64,000 nucleotides of DNA from Aphelocoma coerulescens (GCF_041296385.1 NC_091015.1:89760004-89824003), one strand, 5' to 3'. Counted from the first letter of the stretch, positions 1-14,100 are shown. The notes: generated by a model from the sequence alone, not told the origin. Numbers and translations: made by a program.

Positions 1-75
1 TAGTCTCTTGCATGTTAACCTAAGCTAATTATTTAAAACATCATCACTAGCTCTATACGGAATTTTACATTTATC

Positions 76-103
76 CTCAGATTTATTATCTCAGATTTAT
101 TAC
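76..103. repeat. 14-bp tandem duplication
   Basis: Two adjacent copies of ctcagatttatta plus one variable base lie head to tail. This is a minor local duplication with no associated gene. Confidence 0.7.
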
Positions 104-3100
104 CAGCTTATGGCAGTATCTCAGGGAGTAGACTTAAAAGACAGGACAGCAGAAAAAGCAGCATTTGGAATCAAGAAATATTAGACATCTTGACAAAGAA
201 GAAGATGAAGAGAAAGGTTCTTATTTTCACAAAGCCCAGGAAAAATGGGAACCTGTCAGGGTGGTCTCATGAATATGTATATACACCTGATAGGAAGTTG
301 TACAGGAGTCCCTTCTAAATATAATTAGTCTGTGTTTACCAATTGAGTAATTCAACAATACTCCTCTTTTTCAGGCCTTGCACAGAAGAGCAAACTCTGC
401 CTAATTAAAGCAAATCAAACCCTTGTGAAAACGTCATAATAAACGTGCTAATTCCCAAACTCCGAGTGGAAAGGTTAAGTGATCTTGACCTGTGCCGCTG
501 AAGAGCAAAAGGATATGCTAATATGTACCATTATCTCCAGTGTATGTAGATAGAGGACAGAGGCGACAGAAAGGTTACTGTACTTGCAGAGCTACATAAG
601 AGGAGCAGTAACCAAGTCTGACTAAGAGAAAACTTTGTAGTTGAGGGTTAAAAATCATGACACAGTACACAAATAAGTCAAGGCACAGGCCAAGTCGGTT
701 AGGATTGACATCTAGAGCTTTCTAGGAAGCAGCAAGATTAAAAAAAAAACCAAACCAAAACACATCAATAGAGGAATTAATCTATCAAGAAAATTCTGCT
801 TTAAGCTGTTGTTTATACAGGATGACCCAAGAACTTTCCCACCCTTTATCATCAGCCAGCTCTGGCTTTTTAGCCATCCTGGTCTTCCTGAAACAGAGAA
901 GTAAAACTGTTACCGAGAGAATTTGCCAGGGGGGTGAAAAATGAAGGAGTAACTGATGCTTATTTTCATCATTGGCACAGATACACATTTTGGGCTGAGA
1001 AGCAATGCCCTTGCTACAGCTTGTTCAAAGTTATTTCAGTATTCACTTTTACAGATTTTGTACTCTATGCATAAAATACAGACCATTCTCCATTTTGGGA
1101 GGAAAGAGGATGAAGTTCACTGCAATGCACATGATCCACAGGAGCATATTAAACTCTGCTCATGTGGACTTTGATACGTCTCCTGAACTTCAGTGAAAAT
1201 TCCTCAAGATGGTCTTTTTTTTTTCTCACCAAAGTTATACCAAAGATCCTTGTAACTTATAACTTGAGTCTGAGACTCAGCATTCACTGGCCTCAGTTCT
1301 GAGACTCCTGAGCAGCACACTCCACTGCCAGTTTTCCTCCTTGGTGTAGAAAAATTAGCATGTGCTCTCCTTTACGTAGAGTTGAGGCTACAGATTTCTT
1401 GGTGGGATGCACTGTGCTAAGCTTGGAGACAAGGACTATCAGAACTACTGAATTGGTACTGAAGTCCCAGTGAATTCACCCTCAGACCACCTCCAGCTGA
1501 ACTGACACTTATCCCTATAAGACCTGCTTCAGAAGTGAGGCTGACGGACACAAAGCACAGGGGAAAGTTATACACTTTCAGAGAGAGAAAAACAGTGTCC
1601 AACTGCTGTACTACTGTTATATTTAAGGAGTGAAGTGATGACAAGGTTGTATTTGCAGGATGTGTGATGTAAATTAAGGTACACATCATAAGGCCTGGAT
1701 TCTAGAAAAGACATTTAACACTGTGCTGTAGTGTCACTAGGTACTGAGGCTTCAAGTGGAGAAATTATAGTAATGACTTACTTCATCGTCTCCTTCCTAA
1801 TTGCACAAGACTTCAAGCAGAACGGTAATAAAAAAAATATATATATAAAAATGTATTCCTAGCATTCTTCAGTATAATTTGGAAACACAGAATACAGCCA
1901 ATAAAGAGAGATCACAAAGTCGCATTTAAAAACTTTTAATGAGAAGGTAAAAAATTTTTATTAGGAAACATTTAGAAGCATGTAGTGACTTCACATTTTC
2001 CAGCTCACTGAATTTACAAGCAAAGAGGCTGATGCTGCAGTTCCAAGTAGTTCCTAGGATGTGCAGAGTACCAGAGGCTACTGTAAGTTCAGAGCAGCCA
2101 GCATCTCACAGGATCACAGCTCCTCTCACTACACACTAAATCTGAAACACTGCCAGGTTAGTTCACTCTCTCTCTTCTATTTGTGGCAAAGAGACTTTTA
2201 TAACATCAGTAATTGGCTGGAAAGTGTTGCCCTCATTTCATCATACTAAGTTACACTCCACTCATGCTGTATTCATGACTATTTATAGCATGAACCATGT
2301 GTAGGAACATGACACTGCAGAAGCGTCACCATGAGAAACGCAAAAGTAAGAAGTGAGATAAAATTACAAACACTGGGCCACTAATCTGCTATAATCCAGT
2401 TATACATTTACTTGCTCTGTCATTTTGATTCCATTTACAGAGCACATGAGCTGCATGCAAGGCAGTGATGCTACTGGTATTACACACAATTCAGGAAAAT
2501 ACTTGTGTAGCCCTGAGGGTAACTCAAAAACTAGTACAAAATGTTGACATTTTCACTATTTAATATCTTATCCAGTCTGGGAGACAGAAAAATCTGTTGC
2601 CAATTCCTGATCACCCTTAAATTTGTGGGAATAGGTGTCTATCACAAGACATCCCTCTTGTTCAGTTTGGACTGACTGTTTTGACATGATACATGGAAGG
2701 AAACAGAGGTGGCAAAAGCACTGAAGTAGAACATTTTCAGTGACAGGAGTGCATGTGGCTGCTTATGTCTACAGAGATATCTCTGTACTAGAGTACTGAG
2801 GTCCTTCCATTTCAATCTCAGGAATTAAAATTCTCCCTAGGACCACCTCCATAACACATGAAATGGGTCTTTTGTTCACTACCTGCTGAAATGGGATGTC
2901 TGTACATCAACCTGGAGATGGAAAACAATCTCTTCACCAAGCTGCTTCTCATGTGACTTTTGCAGTACCTGAATTCTACCACTGCAGCATCAGGCTGTGA
3001 TTTAACTCATCAAATCCTGGCACAAAAGTAGCTCATCCCTTACAGAAAGGTGTCTATTCATGAGGGCTGAAGAGCAGAGTGCAAGGACTGACTCTACAGT

Positions 3101-6100
3101 TCACATGGAGCATCATCTCTTATTGAACAAACCCTGATCTTCACCATCCCACCTTCTTAAGGAAAGACCTTACAAAGTGTTGAGTTTACTGAAATGATGT
3201 AACAAACAGATATGCTGCTGAAACGATATTTGACTCACAAGGCTTTTATGTTGAATGGCCTCAGCTGATTAGAAGTCTCTATTCCATAAGCTCTGGAAGG
3301 CAGCAATATATTCTCAAGTGATCTGCTATGTTATAAACCAGCCAGAAGCCATTTGAACACCACGATTAGAAAAGGCTTCAGAGAGGCACACAATGTCTCC
3401 AGCCATGAGGGCTGACCATTAGGCAAGGACATCAGCTCTTCATTGCTCCAAAACACAGGTGGGCTGCCTGCCCTGGGACTGAGCCATGGTTCCTGCACAC
3501 TCTAGTGAAGCAGTCACTTCCTTACTTTCTGTATCTACAGCACTCACCAGTGATGCTACTGAGTCTTCTTTACAGACTATAATAAGTTTCATGCAAGTGA
3601 AGCCGTATCTGGGGAACAGTTCAGGCAGAATAAGTTATTTTAGCTGAGATTACAGCTGGCAGAGCCTTCCCCTTAGGCAAATTGCCTTGTAACACAACAA
3701 AGCCTCATCTGTCTGTAGTACATTGCAGCAAGCTTGCCAGCCTTTCTCTGAACAGATATTTGCTCCTTGACGGGAATTCAGATTTTTGTTTATAGAAAAA
3801 CTCCAGACTCTCAAGAGCAAAAAGCAATGTCATCACACTTGAACTGCATTTAGCAGCCTTGCTGTACACAAAGGTATGGGTGGGGGCTGTGCTTCTATGC
3901 CCTGCCTATGCAGCAGAAGATTACTGATGATAACAAGGTGAGATCTAGGAACAGATGATGATTTCATGGCCCAACCTTGGCAAATGGTCTGGGACACCAC
4001 CATTTAAGACAGGAATGTGAGTGAACCATTGGTGGTGTGCAGGTGTTAAAAGGACATAAAATCAGTGTGTGCTTCCCAATACTGATCATGTTAAAATGCA
4101 TGAAAACTGTCATCTCTAACCAGTCACCTTAAGAATGAAAAAAATCATCAGCCAGACAGAGCAGCCTCCTAGTAAGAGGCCAGGAGCTGCCTGCTTTCAG
4201 GAAAGCTGCTGCAGGTAAAGAGCCACAGATCATGGGGTACACCCGAGCTTGTGGGTGCTGCTTCACCAGCTGCAGGGAGCAGCACTGGGTCCCAGGAGGT
4301 GATAGCACCCACATCTGCAGGATATGGGTGTCCTTCAGATGGGGAAGCGGGGGGAGACTGTAACCCCCACATGCTGGTAGAATATGTGTGTGAACTTGTG
4401 GAAGAGAGTCTGTAACTTCTGGAGATTAGTTAAAGCTGTTAACATTAATTCAGTGTTCAGTGCTGTAATTTATCTGTGGCATTACTGGTACTGATCCCAA
4501 ATGAGCAGTTCATTGACTACTGATTAAATTCATGCCATTATTAAACTGCTTTGATCCTCATTTTAGTTTAAGCTATGTGAACTGAAATAGCACTCCACTG
4601 CAGCACATGTGATTCATCACTCGCTGCTGTTTGTTTCTGTTATACTTTTAAGGATGAGAAAACTGATTTATATCAGGTGTTGACAAGAATTTCAAAATAA
4701 AGCTAGGGATTAAAGAGTGTTGTTTAACCAGCTGCAACAAGCCATTGCTTAGAAAAGGTGTGGACAAACTCCAAAAGCAACCTAGATGTCACTGTGGATT
4801 TGTGGAGCGCTGCTAGCGCTGCGTAGTGGAGCAACAGGGAGATGCTGAACACCTGCACTGAGGGATCATGTTCTGCCTTGGCAAGGACTGCAGCTGATTC
4901 AGACTCTGGTTTCTCCTGCAGGGAATCACAACCCTGGTATAATCTAATTATCTCTCCATACATATATGTGCATTATTTCCATATATAGCTACATTTGGCT
5001 GTACCTATAGGCAGTTTGCTATAATTACAGATGGCCAGAAATGAAACAGCGGCTTTGAATTTTCTTATTAAGTATGGAAAGTAATGGAAACCACAGAAGT
5101 GCTAGGACTGAATAAAAGGCTTACCTTTTATTTATAAAAGTGTGTACCAGGGAAAACTTAATAATATACACCTAATGTAATTAGGAAACCAAATTAAAGA
5201 CAATTAAATAATTTAAAACTTTTTTTCTAGGAAAAAGTATCAAATTCCTTATGAGTATATTCTAATCACACAATTAAACCAGAATGATTTTACCCTATTA
5301 ACTTTCTCTCTTTTCTTCTTTTTTTGTGTTAAAATATGTAAGATCAGAAATTGGCATACTACAATAGCTGAGTATATAAGTATGAAAAAAAGCCAAGCAC
5401 CCAGTGGCACAGTGGTAAGGACTATTTTTTAAGCTGGGTTAAATTTAGCTTATTATGCTAAAATTAATGAAAAATTAATTAGGCAAGCCACAGAATATAG
5501 CTTTACAATAAGGGGGACTTGCACAGGTTTCATCTGCTTTGTTTAAAATGCAGATGCTTCATGATAGCACTGCTCAGAAAAAAGATGGACACGAGCTGTA
5601 AGCTTTAAGACAAGCTACCATGATATTTTAACTGTTAAGTTTACACTGAAAGGAAAACAGCTTTTAGTGTGTGTCCAGCAAATCCTTGTAACTCAGCCAG
5701 GCAATGGCCCTTCTCACTTTCCACTTACTTGGATCTGTATTAACTTATGAGAGGCACGACTGCAGTACTATAGTTTTTTTCAGGCTCATACCAATGTTTT
5801 GATCAAATTCTCCCTTATTAAACACTTATTCTCCCCTTTCAGCAGAGTGGCAAAAGAACAGACCCGATAAACCATGAGAATGACTTTGGGTTGTACCAGG
5901 TCTTCACGTGAGCTCCCATGCAGCCCATGAGATGATGCATCTTGGGGATGCACTAATGCTGGACCAGAACTCCTGACCATGGGAAACATGGAACGTGGCC
6001 CAGAGCTGGGGACAGCTGCAGCTGTGGGAGGCATGCTGGGGAAATGGGAGCCTTTCCCAAATCATGGGAAGCACCGTGGTTTCAGAGGATATGTGCACTG

Positions 6101-7490
6101 AGCTGTTGTCAGTTAAGATGGTGTAAAAAGTGCTGCCATTTCACTCTTTTCCCTTTTTTGCACCCTCTGTTAAAATCTGTAACTCCACTGCACAATATGA
6201 TGTCAAAAATGTCATACAGATAATGATGAGTGGAGCCAGAGGATGAAGCCAGACGTTTATTCTTCTGTTTTAACCAATATAAACTGGATTAGGAAATTCA
6301 GTTTATATTTAACTGTGTATTTTAAAATAAGCCATAATAACTTTTGCACTAACATACAAGGAATTCAGAAGCTGTTGGATGTCTTGGCAACCTTGATGTA
6401 AATTCGTATTCTGCTTCTTTTAAAAGACTGTGTCCAAAAGAAACACTGCATCAAAAGTATTGTTGAGACTTTCCTCAGCACATGTTTTGACATCTAGGCA
6501 AATCTTCTGAGTCAGGGCAGTTGAGAAGCTCAAGCAACAGACCTGACGCTGCTGCATCTGACAGATTCACTACTGGGAGAAAGTAAATTGCCTGTCTTCT
6601 TTTGACAGCTGAACAGGGGACCTCAGCCACTTGGCTTCGTGCTCCCCATCAGTACCCTCCAAGCTGTCCAGCTTCAGCATGTGGCCAGCCAGGGCATGTA
6701 GCAGGGCTGAGCAGCATCCTCTGCAGCTGACACTGAAGTGCTGCTGGTGACATGGACAGAGCACTGAAGGAATTTCAGGGCACTTTGGAACGCCCATGCT
6801 CTCAAAGCAGCTGACAGGCACCTAAACGACATCAGTCACCTGTGAGCATGCCACAGTATTGCCTGTCCCCTGTTCTCCGCCCCAAAGCACTGGCAGCTTA
6901 CTTCTATCACATCTAATTAGGCACCAGCAGTCATTTAGCAGCCTGAGGGGCAGACCTCAGACAGCAAACCCAACCTGGTTACAGAACAGGTCTGCTTCCT
7001 TGCAATGGCACATCCTGGTACCAGAGCATTAAAGGCAAGTGGGGTTCACAGAGAGGCATAAAGATTTCTTTCTTCACAGGAATATTACACGTCGGCATGA
7101 CCACGTGGTGCAGCCAACCTGTGTTAGGCATCCCATGAAGATCATGCAGAATATGACATTCTGCAACACAGGTGGCTCAGGAAAGAAGCTAATGCATGGT
7201 ACAACAAAAACTTCATTAACACCTCAAGTGAGAGGTGGTAGCAGTCTTGAAATACAACCCTCTGGACACACCACCATGCACAGTGTGGAATCACCAGATT
7301 CTGGCATGCAGCCCTGAAAAACCTGGCAACCCTAAGGTTCATTATTTGAAACAGTTTACATCTTCAGTTCAAGTTTCGTTTACCTGTATCACAGAATATA
7401 TCCAAGCTGAGACATGCTATGAGGATTCTCCTAGTAAGTCAATAATCACAACAAAAGTCTGTTTGACAGGAATACTGCTTCACATTCACT

Positions 7491-7532
7491 CTTATGAAAT
7501 CTTATGAAAAAAAAGTAAAAAAAAAAAAAAAA
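7491..7532. repeat. 10-bp tandem pair followed by A-rich tract
   Basis: Two copies of cttatgaaa plus one variable base lie head to tail. An A-rich run follows (8 A, then GT, then 16 A). No retrotransposon body was recognised immediately upstream, so this could be simple slippage or an orphan poly(A) remnant. Confidence 0.75.
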
Positions 7533-7769
7533 GACTAAAATCAAAGCAGGTAAATTAACCAGCCTTCCCTAAGACATGGAGTTACCTACTGTTAGAGGCT
7601 GTGGTGAGGTTAAAGCCTTTGTCACTGGTTTCTACCATCTGGCCAATACATGACACATTTTAATTTTCTATATACTGTTGATGCCTTTTCCTGGTCTTAA
7701 AATCAAGAGTCAAACATGGTTAGAAGGGAAAAAGGGATTTTACCTTGGTATTTATTTTAAGGATCCTTA

Positions 7770-8450
7770 GGTGCACTACATCCAGGTGGAATGCACCTCC
7801 ATGCACACCTCCATGCACACCCCCAAAAGATATATATATAACATTATAGGTATTACTAATTAGCATACCTATCAAAGATTCCCCAATGAGAGGCTTGAAT
7901 GAGCCCCCTCTGCAAGGAACCTTCCCCTGGATGGTTCTATCTTAGTTTACAGAATGTGTTCTGGAGAGGACCTTGGGGTCTGGGGCACACTGATCCCTAA
8001 CTACTACGCATCTAGGATGTTTAGTCTCCTAGCTTGACAAATAAGTCCAAGAATGTAGGCAAAAAGCACTAAGAATACAGAAGTTGTAAAAAGGTATAAC
8101 AGGGGTATAAAAGAAAAGGCAAAAGTCTTGATGGCATCATGTACTATAAACACATTCGAGATTTAGGCTTTTTACATGAACCTTCTACCTGCCAACCCCA
8201 AAACAGCATGTTGCACACCACAACAGAGAGTTGCCATCCGTGGGATGGTTTGCTTTTGCCTCTAACTGCTCTCAGCCACGGTGCCCTCCCACTCCCAGGA
8301 CGCTCTGCAGAGGAACTCCCAGAGCTTGCTCCTCTGTGCAGATACCAGAACACAGCACAGCCCTGCTAGCAAGGAAACTTGGCAGAGGCTCACAAAATAC
8401 ACAGCTTAGCAATCAAGGGCCTTGTTGAGTTGGACCTTTTATTGAACACA
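7770..8450. mobile_element. possible degenerate LTR-like repeat
   Basis: The stretch begins with three short units built on atgcac plus cctcc (7791-7823), continues with a short TA run (7830-7839), and holds two TATA-like boxes at 8093-8111 (ggtataac and ggtataaaag). Its wording around 7960-8110 feels like a bird ERV LTR, but I cannot name a family. I find no target duplication and no clear TG...CA ends. The only AATAAA-like signal, near 8437-8443, reads on the minus strand, opposite to the TATA boxes. It may simply be unique sequence. Confidence 0.25.
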
Positions 8451-9889
8451 GCTCTGGCCCTTGTCTCCTCTCTCTGTTTATAAGGCTTACCAAGTATATA
8501 AACTATTGCTCTTAAATTATGAGGACCCACATTTATGAGAGCAATTATCCTTTGTTTAGAAAGGCTATTTGTCTTCCTCCTGTCTTGTACATGCCTCCCT
8601 GCCTCCTTTGCCCAAAACAAAGCAAAATGTTTGTATTTTTATTTAAGGGTGGGCTCCATCTGAAGTTCACTTAATGAGAGGAAATTTCTGCTATAACCAT
8701 TGGACTGGGGGAGGAGCTGGAGGAGGAGATCTAGTCTTGCTTCAATTCAAATGAAAGTTAGGCAAGGGAATTGTCTGGAGAAATAGATTAAGTTTTTGCT
8801 TTTATACATCTACAAAATTAATTATAAGGTTGGGGCAGCTTGGCTTTAAAAATCACAGTACACATCAGATAGTAAGTACCTTGCTGTCAACTGTGTACTA
8901 GAGCAGGGTAGGGTTTGAACATGGGACTGGCCCTTCTGCAGTCTGTTCAGATGAGTTGGAAAGTAAAAATTCACTGCTGGGGCTTTAAGAAGACCATGCT
9001 ATCTCTGGAGAATGGATTAAACTATAACTTCCAAAAGACTAAAGTATGTCTTTGTAAGACTGCTCTGTGCAGAATTAATACTGCCAACATAGCACACATT
9101 TGAGCTCTGCAAGTGAGCACACTTGGCTGTCTGACAGTGCTTCCCAGAGAGCTGTCAAGTACCAAGCATAGACAGACTTCCTTTAAGTTTCAGAAAAATG
9201 ATCCCACATATCAGCTCTGTCATTCCTGTAACTCCAACAAGAATCTAAGACCTGAACAGTCCCATGGCCTGCAGCCAGGCAGCTATTACCCTGAGGACCT
9301 CTGTTCTTCCTTCCTCTCCAGAATTTGCAACACGTGCCCTCTGCTACAAAAGGCAACACCCAGACTGAGCCTTTGAAATCGTGGAAAAGAAAGCTTGGTT
9401 GCCTGGAAAACCACAGCAGCAGTAGGGAAAGGAAACAGGCACGTGGTGTAGCTCCTCCTTTCCTCAGGCACACACCTCCTCACTGTGAGTAACACTGGAA
9501 CTGTTCTCTTGTAAGAAATGCCCCAGGTAGAGGAAATCCTTCAGTATCCTTTCAAGTGTGAAACCACAGAGGTACCTTCTGAGAGATGAGGATGGGACAG
9601 ATCTAGAGTAGCTGAGCTTCCTCTTGGAAAAGAATTTAAAAAAAAATTTTAAAAGGAAGATATTTTTGAAACAACTGCTACAGAACTGTCAACAGAAGAG
9701 AAGAGAGGGCTGGCAGGTACAGGGAAGGATGCAGATGGGCAAAGTCACTGCACAATCACTGTGCAGAACAGAAATGCAGCAAAGAAAAATGTTACAGTGC
9801 AGATACTGCAACACGTGTATCAATCAACAAGGCCTGTGGAAAAGAAATCTATATGGACGGATTCTTGCTAGCTGTTTCAGAGATGTTTA
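8451..9889. other. unique non-coding sequence
   Basis: No repeat or gene was recognised. Overlapping minus-strand frames at 9183-9495 (96 and 69 codons) carry no domain I can identify and lack clear splice context. Confidence 0.55.
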
Positions 9890-10110
9890 TTTCTCCAGCC
9901 GCATGGCCGGGGCTCTGCCGAGGAACTGTGGCAATCACGGGACCCGAGGGTCCTTGCCCGCGCAGGGGAACCCAAAACAACCAACGGGGAATGAGGCTGA
10001 CCAGGGGCAGGGAAACCCCATGTCTGTCCCCCAGGGCCCCTCTCCCAGGACTACATGGCAGGGGGGAAGGGACCCCGACAGAAAAACCTTCCAGGAAAGT
10101 GGCTGTTGTT
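9890..10110. other. GC-rich patch with about nine CpGs
   Basis: Composition rises sharply against its surroundings, with about nine CpG dinucleotides by eye between 9899 and 10080. Both strands stay open here: plus 9624-10127 (167 codons) and minus 9849-10121 (90 codons). That is expected when GC rises, because stop codons are AT-rich. Neither product resembles a known family. The patch could be a small regulatory CpG cluster, a repeat fragment I do not recognise, or an isochore blip. Confidence 0.4.
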
Positions 10111-10584
10111 CTGTTCAACAAAGCTGATCAGAAGATACTTCAGAAGTGAAATAAATTTTCTAAATTACGGATTCTTAACACTGACAGGAAAAACACTTTG
10201 ACTAAGCAGTTTCAGTGGTTGTTTTGTTCTCCAGGTACCAGGCACCCATCCCCTAGGTGACTTTTATTAACTGAAATTCAATGTTTCAGTGCAGAAAGCA
10301 GAAGCACCAGACACTTGCAGACTGAAAGTACATTATTCTGTTTATAAGCCAAAGTCACTAACACTCCCTAACACAGCTTCCATATCCAGATATGATTAGA
10401 ATGGATCTTTTAATGGGACTTACTGACACAAAGTTATAATAGGAGGTTATCTTTCATGAGGCAGGATGCATTACACACTCAACAATGCAGTACTGAAATA
10501 AAATCACAAGTTTCCCTCCTTGTAGAACCTGCTTTCAAGGGTAAATGAACACAGTTATCTTTAGGTATAAATATGAAGTACTCT

Positions 10585-10972
10585 AGAATCACAGACCTGT
10601 TTAGGTTGGAAAAGATCTCTAGGGTCATCAAGTTCAAGCACAAACCTAACACTGTCAAGTCCACTACTAAACCATGCTTCCAAGTACTACATCTACCTGT
10701 CTTTTAAATACCTCCAGGGATGGGGACTCCACCACTGCCCTGAGCAGCCTGTTCCAGTGCCTGACAACCCCTTTGATGAAGAAATGTTTTCTAAACCTCC
10801 CCTGGTGCAACTTCAGACCATTTCCTCTTGTCAATTCACTGGTTCCCTGAGAGAAGAGACCGATCCCTACCTGGCTACAACCTCCTTTCAGGCAGTTGTA
10901 GGGAGCGATAAGGTCACCCTGAGACTCCCTTTCTCCAGGCTAAACACCCCCAGCTCCCTCAGCCACTCCTAA
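10585..10972 (-). mobile_element. CR1 LINE fragment, copy A (5'-truncated)
   Basis: Read on the plus strand, this starts with the antisense of the CR1 3' end (agaatcacag, then ttaggttggaaaag). It continues through hallmark CR1 segments: ctccagggatgggg near 10711, the cagcctgttccagtgcc block near 10746, tcagaccatttcctcttgtc near 10812, and ending in cagctccctcagcc near 10951. The element's sense strand is therefore minus, its 3' end lies at about 10585, and it is truncated at its 5' end near 10972, as is typical of CR1 insertions. It covers only the last part of ORF2 and the short 3' UTR. The plus-strand open frame at 10757-10972 is antisense CR1, not a gene. Confidence 0.93.
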
Positions 10973-11072
10973 AACTCATTCTCTTAATTAATCACGAAAA
11001 GCATAAAGATGAGCTCATGCAAGAGCTAGATGCCATTCTACTTTCCAGAAGCAGACTTTTTTCCTCTCCAAT

Positions 11073-11170
11073 TCTTTTTTGTGTTGTTGTTGGTTTTCTC
11101 TTGGGGGTTCTTGTTTGTTTTTGGTTTTGTTGGGATTTTTTGTTTTGGTTTTTTTTGTTTTGTTGTTTTA
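11073..11170. repeat. G/T-rich low-complexity tract
   Basis: The tract is almost entirely T and G, with irregular TTTTG-like units and a few ggg runs. It lies about 100 bp beyond the 5' truncation point of the neighbouring CR1 copy. The plus-strand open frames here code for runs of F, V and G and are compositional artefacts. Confidence 0.85.
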
Positions 11171-14100
11171 AACCATCAACAACCATTTTTATGGATTAAG
11201 TTTATGCCGTGTCCTAAATGTGAATTTTATAGAAAGCTTTTGCTGTAAAAGAGTCATCTGGTTTGATAAATAGTCATCTTGAACAGGAAATACTTGCATA
11301 ATGTGAATACATCTTGGACACAGATCTGGCTCACAGTAGGTCTTTTGTGCTGCAGAGACTAACCTGGAACTGTTCCCACTGATACTGCTCTAAACAATCC
11401 TGCTGGACTGCAAAGTGTGGATACCAGCATCTCCTTCTGCAGGTTCCAAGCTCTCCAGCTGGAGAGGGGAATTTACCCAAGTTCCACCAGACAGATTAAG
11501 AAGAGAAACCACCTGATTACTGAGTTGTATAAATTGGCCTTCCAGTCAGAAAGCCTCTGATCCCTATTACATGGCTCAGCATTGCACACTTAGCTTGGAA
11601 TCGAGGGCCAAAATGTGGAAAAACCCAAGGTTACTTGTAGGCTGGCAAACAAAACCACTGCAGGCAGCAGTCTCAACTTAAAAAAAGTACCAAAGGACAG
11701 AGGAAGATCTTCTGGCTGTAGTCTGCTCGTGTTTCCAGAAGATACTCAATTAATGACTGCATTGAAGGTCTTGAAAGGAACTATGTGGCCAAAACAACTG
11801 GGAAGATCTCCCAGGTGAACTCCTAATTTATGAGAAAAGGAAACAAAGTGTGAGTTATCAGTCAGTTCTTGTCATTCAGGGAAGGATCCAGACAGTTTGA
11901 TAGGCTCCCATGTAATCTAGACAATGTGTTTAATAGGAAAACTATAAGTACGATGGTTGATAGATTAAACTATTCAGGGAGGTGAAGATGAGGGCTTGCT
12001 CTGGAGAACTTCAGAAAAGTCTTAATTGCACTCTGTTATTGGACATTACATTGTCAAATCATTTAATGTAGGTATGAATGAAACTCATTTGGATAAAGTT
12101 CCAGGCATGCTCACAAAAATATGTAATTTTCCACATAAAGTGAAAGAGTTTGAGCTGACCATTGCTATTGACAAGTAAGGACTTGTGATTGCAATAGACA
12201 GTTACACACCATAGTTTAAAGTATACATAGTCTTGAACAAACAAGCAAAGAAGGGCAAAATCAAAACTCTCACAAAGGAATAAATAACAGGAAATGAACA
12301 ATCATCATCACACAGGAAAAATACAACTCAAGTTCTGCATGCAGTCCTGGTCCTCTCCTCTCAAAACACTTTAGTATAAGCAGAAACAGTTCAGAGCAGG
12401 AGGCTGAGGAGACTGAGGACATAAGAAACAGCTTTTGAATGACAAACATTTCTCAGTCAGAAGAAGAGACAATTGAAAAAGAATATGATGGAGATCTGTA
12501 GAGTCACAAGAGGCATTAAAAAGCTATACCTCACTTATTTTCTTGCACTAGAGAGCAGATGATAGAAATCAAACTAACCATAGACAAACCAAACAGACAT
12601 GAGAGGGCAACAATCTGTAGCTGCAGGATGGCAGCATCTGCAGAAATCACCTCTTCTACTATCATATTCATAATGTTTATAGTTCTTGTTCAGCTCCATC
12701 AACACATAAAATCTCACTCCTTCCTCTCCCATGTGGATTTTTAAATCCTGTAAGAATGCCACATAAGCACTTCCAATAAATATAGGACTGAAAACACATT
12801 ATACTGCAAAGTGTTAAGAGCCGCTGTCTTTTCTATATAGAGTATTGCAAACATGATTGAAACTGATGAGTGTTTTCAAGCCCTAAGGCTGACTGGAAGG
12901 TGCAATTAAATGCCTCCTTTTATAAGAACAGCTGGAGCCAAATGGTGGTGAAAAACTGGTGAGGGCCATAAGTCAAGAAAGTAAGCTGTGAACCAGGTCA
13001 AGAAAAGGTTAAGTTGCAAACAGGCAATCTGGCACTTAGGACTAAAAAAAATTAATGTGCAGACAATTGCTTAAGTGTGTAAATATTAGGCTTCCAAATA
13101 AACATGTCTGAATAAAAGGGGAAGAAAAAACATGGCAGGAAATTAGCATTTTCTGTCAACAGCCTTACAAAGGTAAGGTAGACCCAGGTAACACACATGG
13201 GAACAGCAATTTAACTCAAAAGACTGGTGGGTGCAGTGCATAAGCCAGCCCCTCAGCTTGCTAATATCCTAACACTCTACAAGTCTCTCTACAACTCCCC
13301 GAAAAGAACTGATGATCTCAGAGGTCATTCTAAATGATTCTGTGATAACTGCCTTCCTGAAGTTCAGAGAACTGTGAGAAAAATTCTTAGTCTAATCTTT
13401 GAAATTTTGAAAACAACCTTCCCAGTTCCCATACACTGCCAAAGGCTCAGGCTAGCATTACTCCAAGTAAATTTTGAGTTTTGCAAAGTTTGACAGTGTT
13501 TTCTCACAGGATTTTTTACATTTCAGTCAAATGCCACCTGTAAAAACTCACAGAGAAGAACTGTGATCTATGTCTGACCATCTTCAGTATTATACAGGAA
13601 TTCTGGTGATAAAAAGGAAAATTTTGTTTTCCCAGAAGGTCCTGCAGGACAAAAACATCCAGAAAATGGTTTATATTTGGCAATACTTCTATTAAAATCT
13701 AGTCAAGGAAGAAAGGAGAATACTTTCCCAGCTATCCAAATCTCAAGATGAGTAAACAGAACCATAGTAGGTATATGTCAAGAAAAGACAAGGTTTAATA
13801 CTAGCAGGATCTAAAAGTTATTGGTTTTTTTGTCAGAGAAAAAAAAAAAGTTATAAAAAAGAAATAACTCCCCTTTTCAGGGCACAAGAGGCAACAGAAG
13901 CTGAGGGACAGGCTCACACAAGTAGCTCATGTACAGAAATCACACCCTGGGAATGCCTGATGTGGATACTGCAATTCATTTCCAGTGAATGAAGCAGCAA
14001 AAGCTGCTGTTGTCACCTAAGGGAAAGGGAACGTGGTACCCGTGTGGGAAGGAAGAGGGATCCTCAGTGTTTGTGCATAGTTTACAGATAACCATGCAGT

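Larger units (their letters stand above)
1..7760. other. unique non-coding sequence, no gene recognised
   Basis: I see no exon, RNA gene or identifiable transposon in this stretch. Open frames on both strands stay below about 95 codons and none resembles a protein I know. Local features are a 14-bp direct duplication near 76-103, a short TA run at 1834-1848, and an AT-rich, TAATTA-containing stretch around 5160-5510. Slightly GC-richer blocks at 5900-6090 and 6570-6830 give overlapping open frames on the minus strand but no family signature. Confidence 0.6.

Noticed and set aside
1440..1560. Faint resemblance to CR1 antisense sequence
   Set aside because: Only isolated words match; block order is not sustained.
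5404..5440. tRNA A-box-like tggcacagtgg that might start a SINE or tRNA
   Set aside because: No acceptable B box, no cloverleaf and no SINE body follow.
9624..10127. 167-codon plus-strand open frame
   Set aside because: The first half is lysine-rich from A-rich DNA and the second half is open because of high GC. No recognisable family.
10757..10972. 71-codon plus-strand open frame
   Set aside because: It is the antisense of CR1 copy A.
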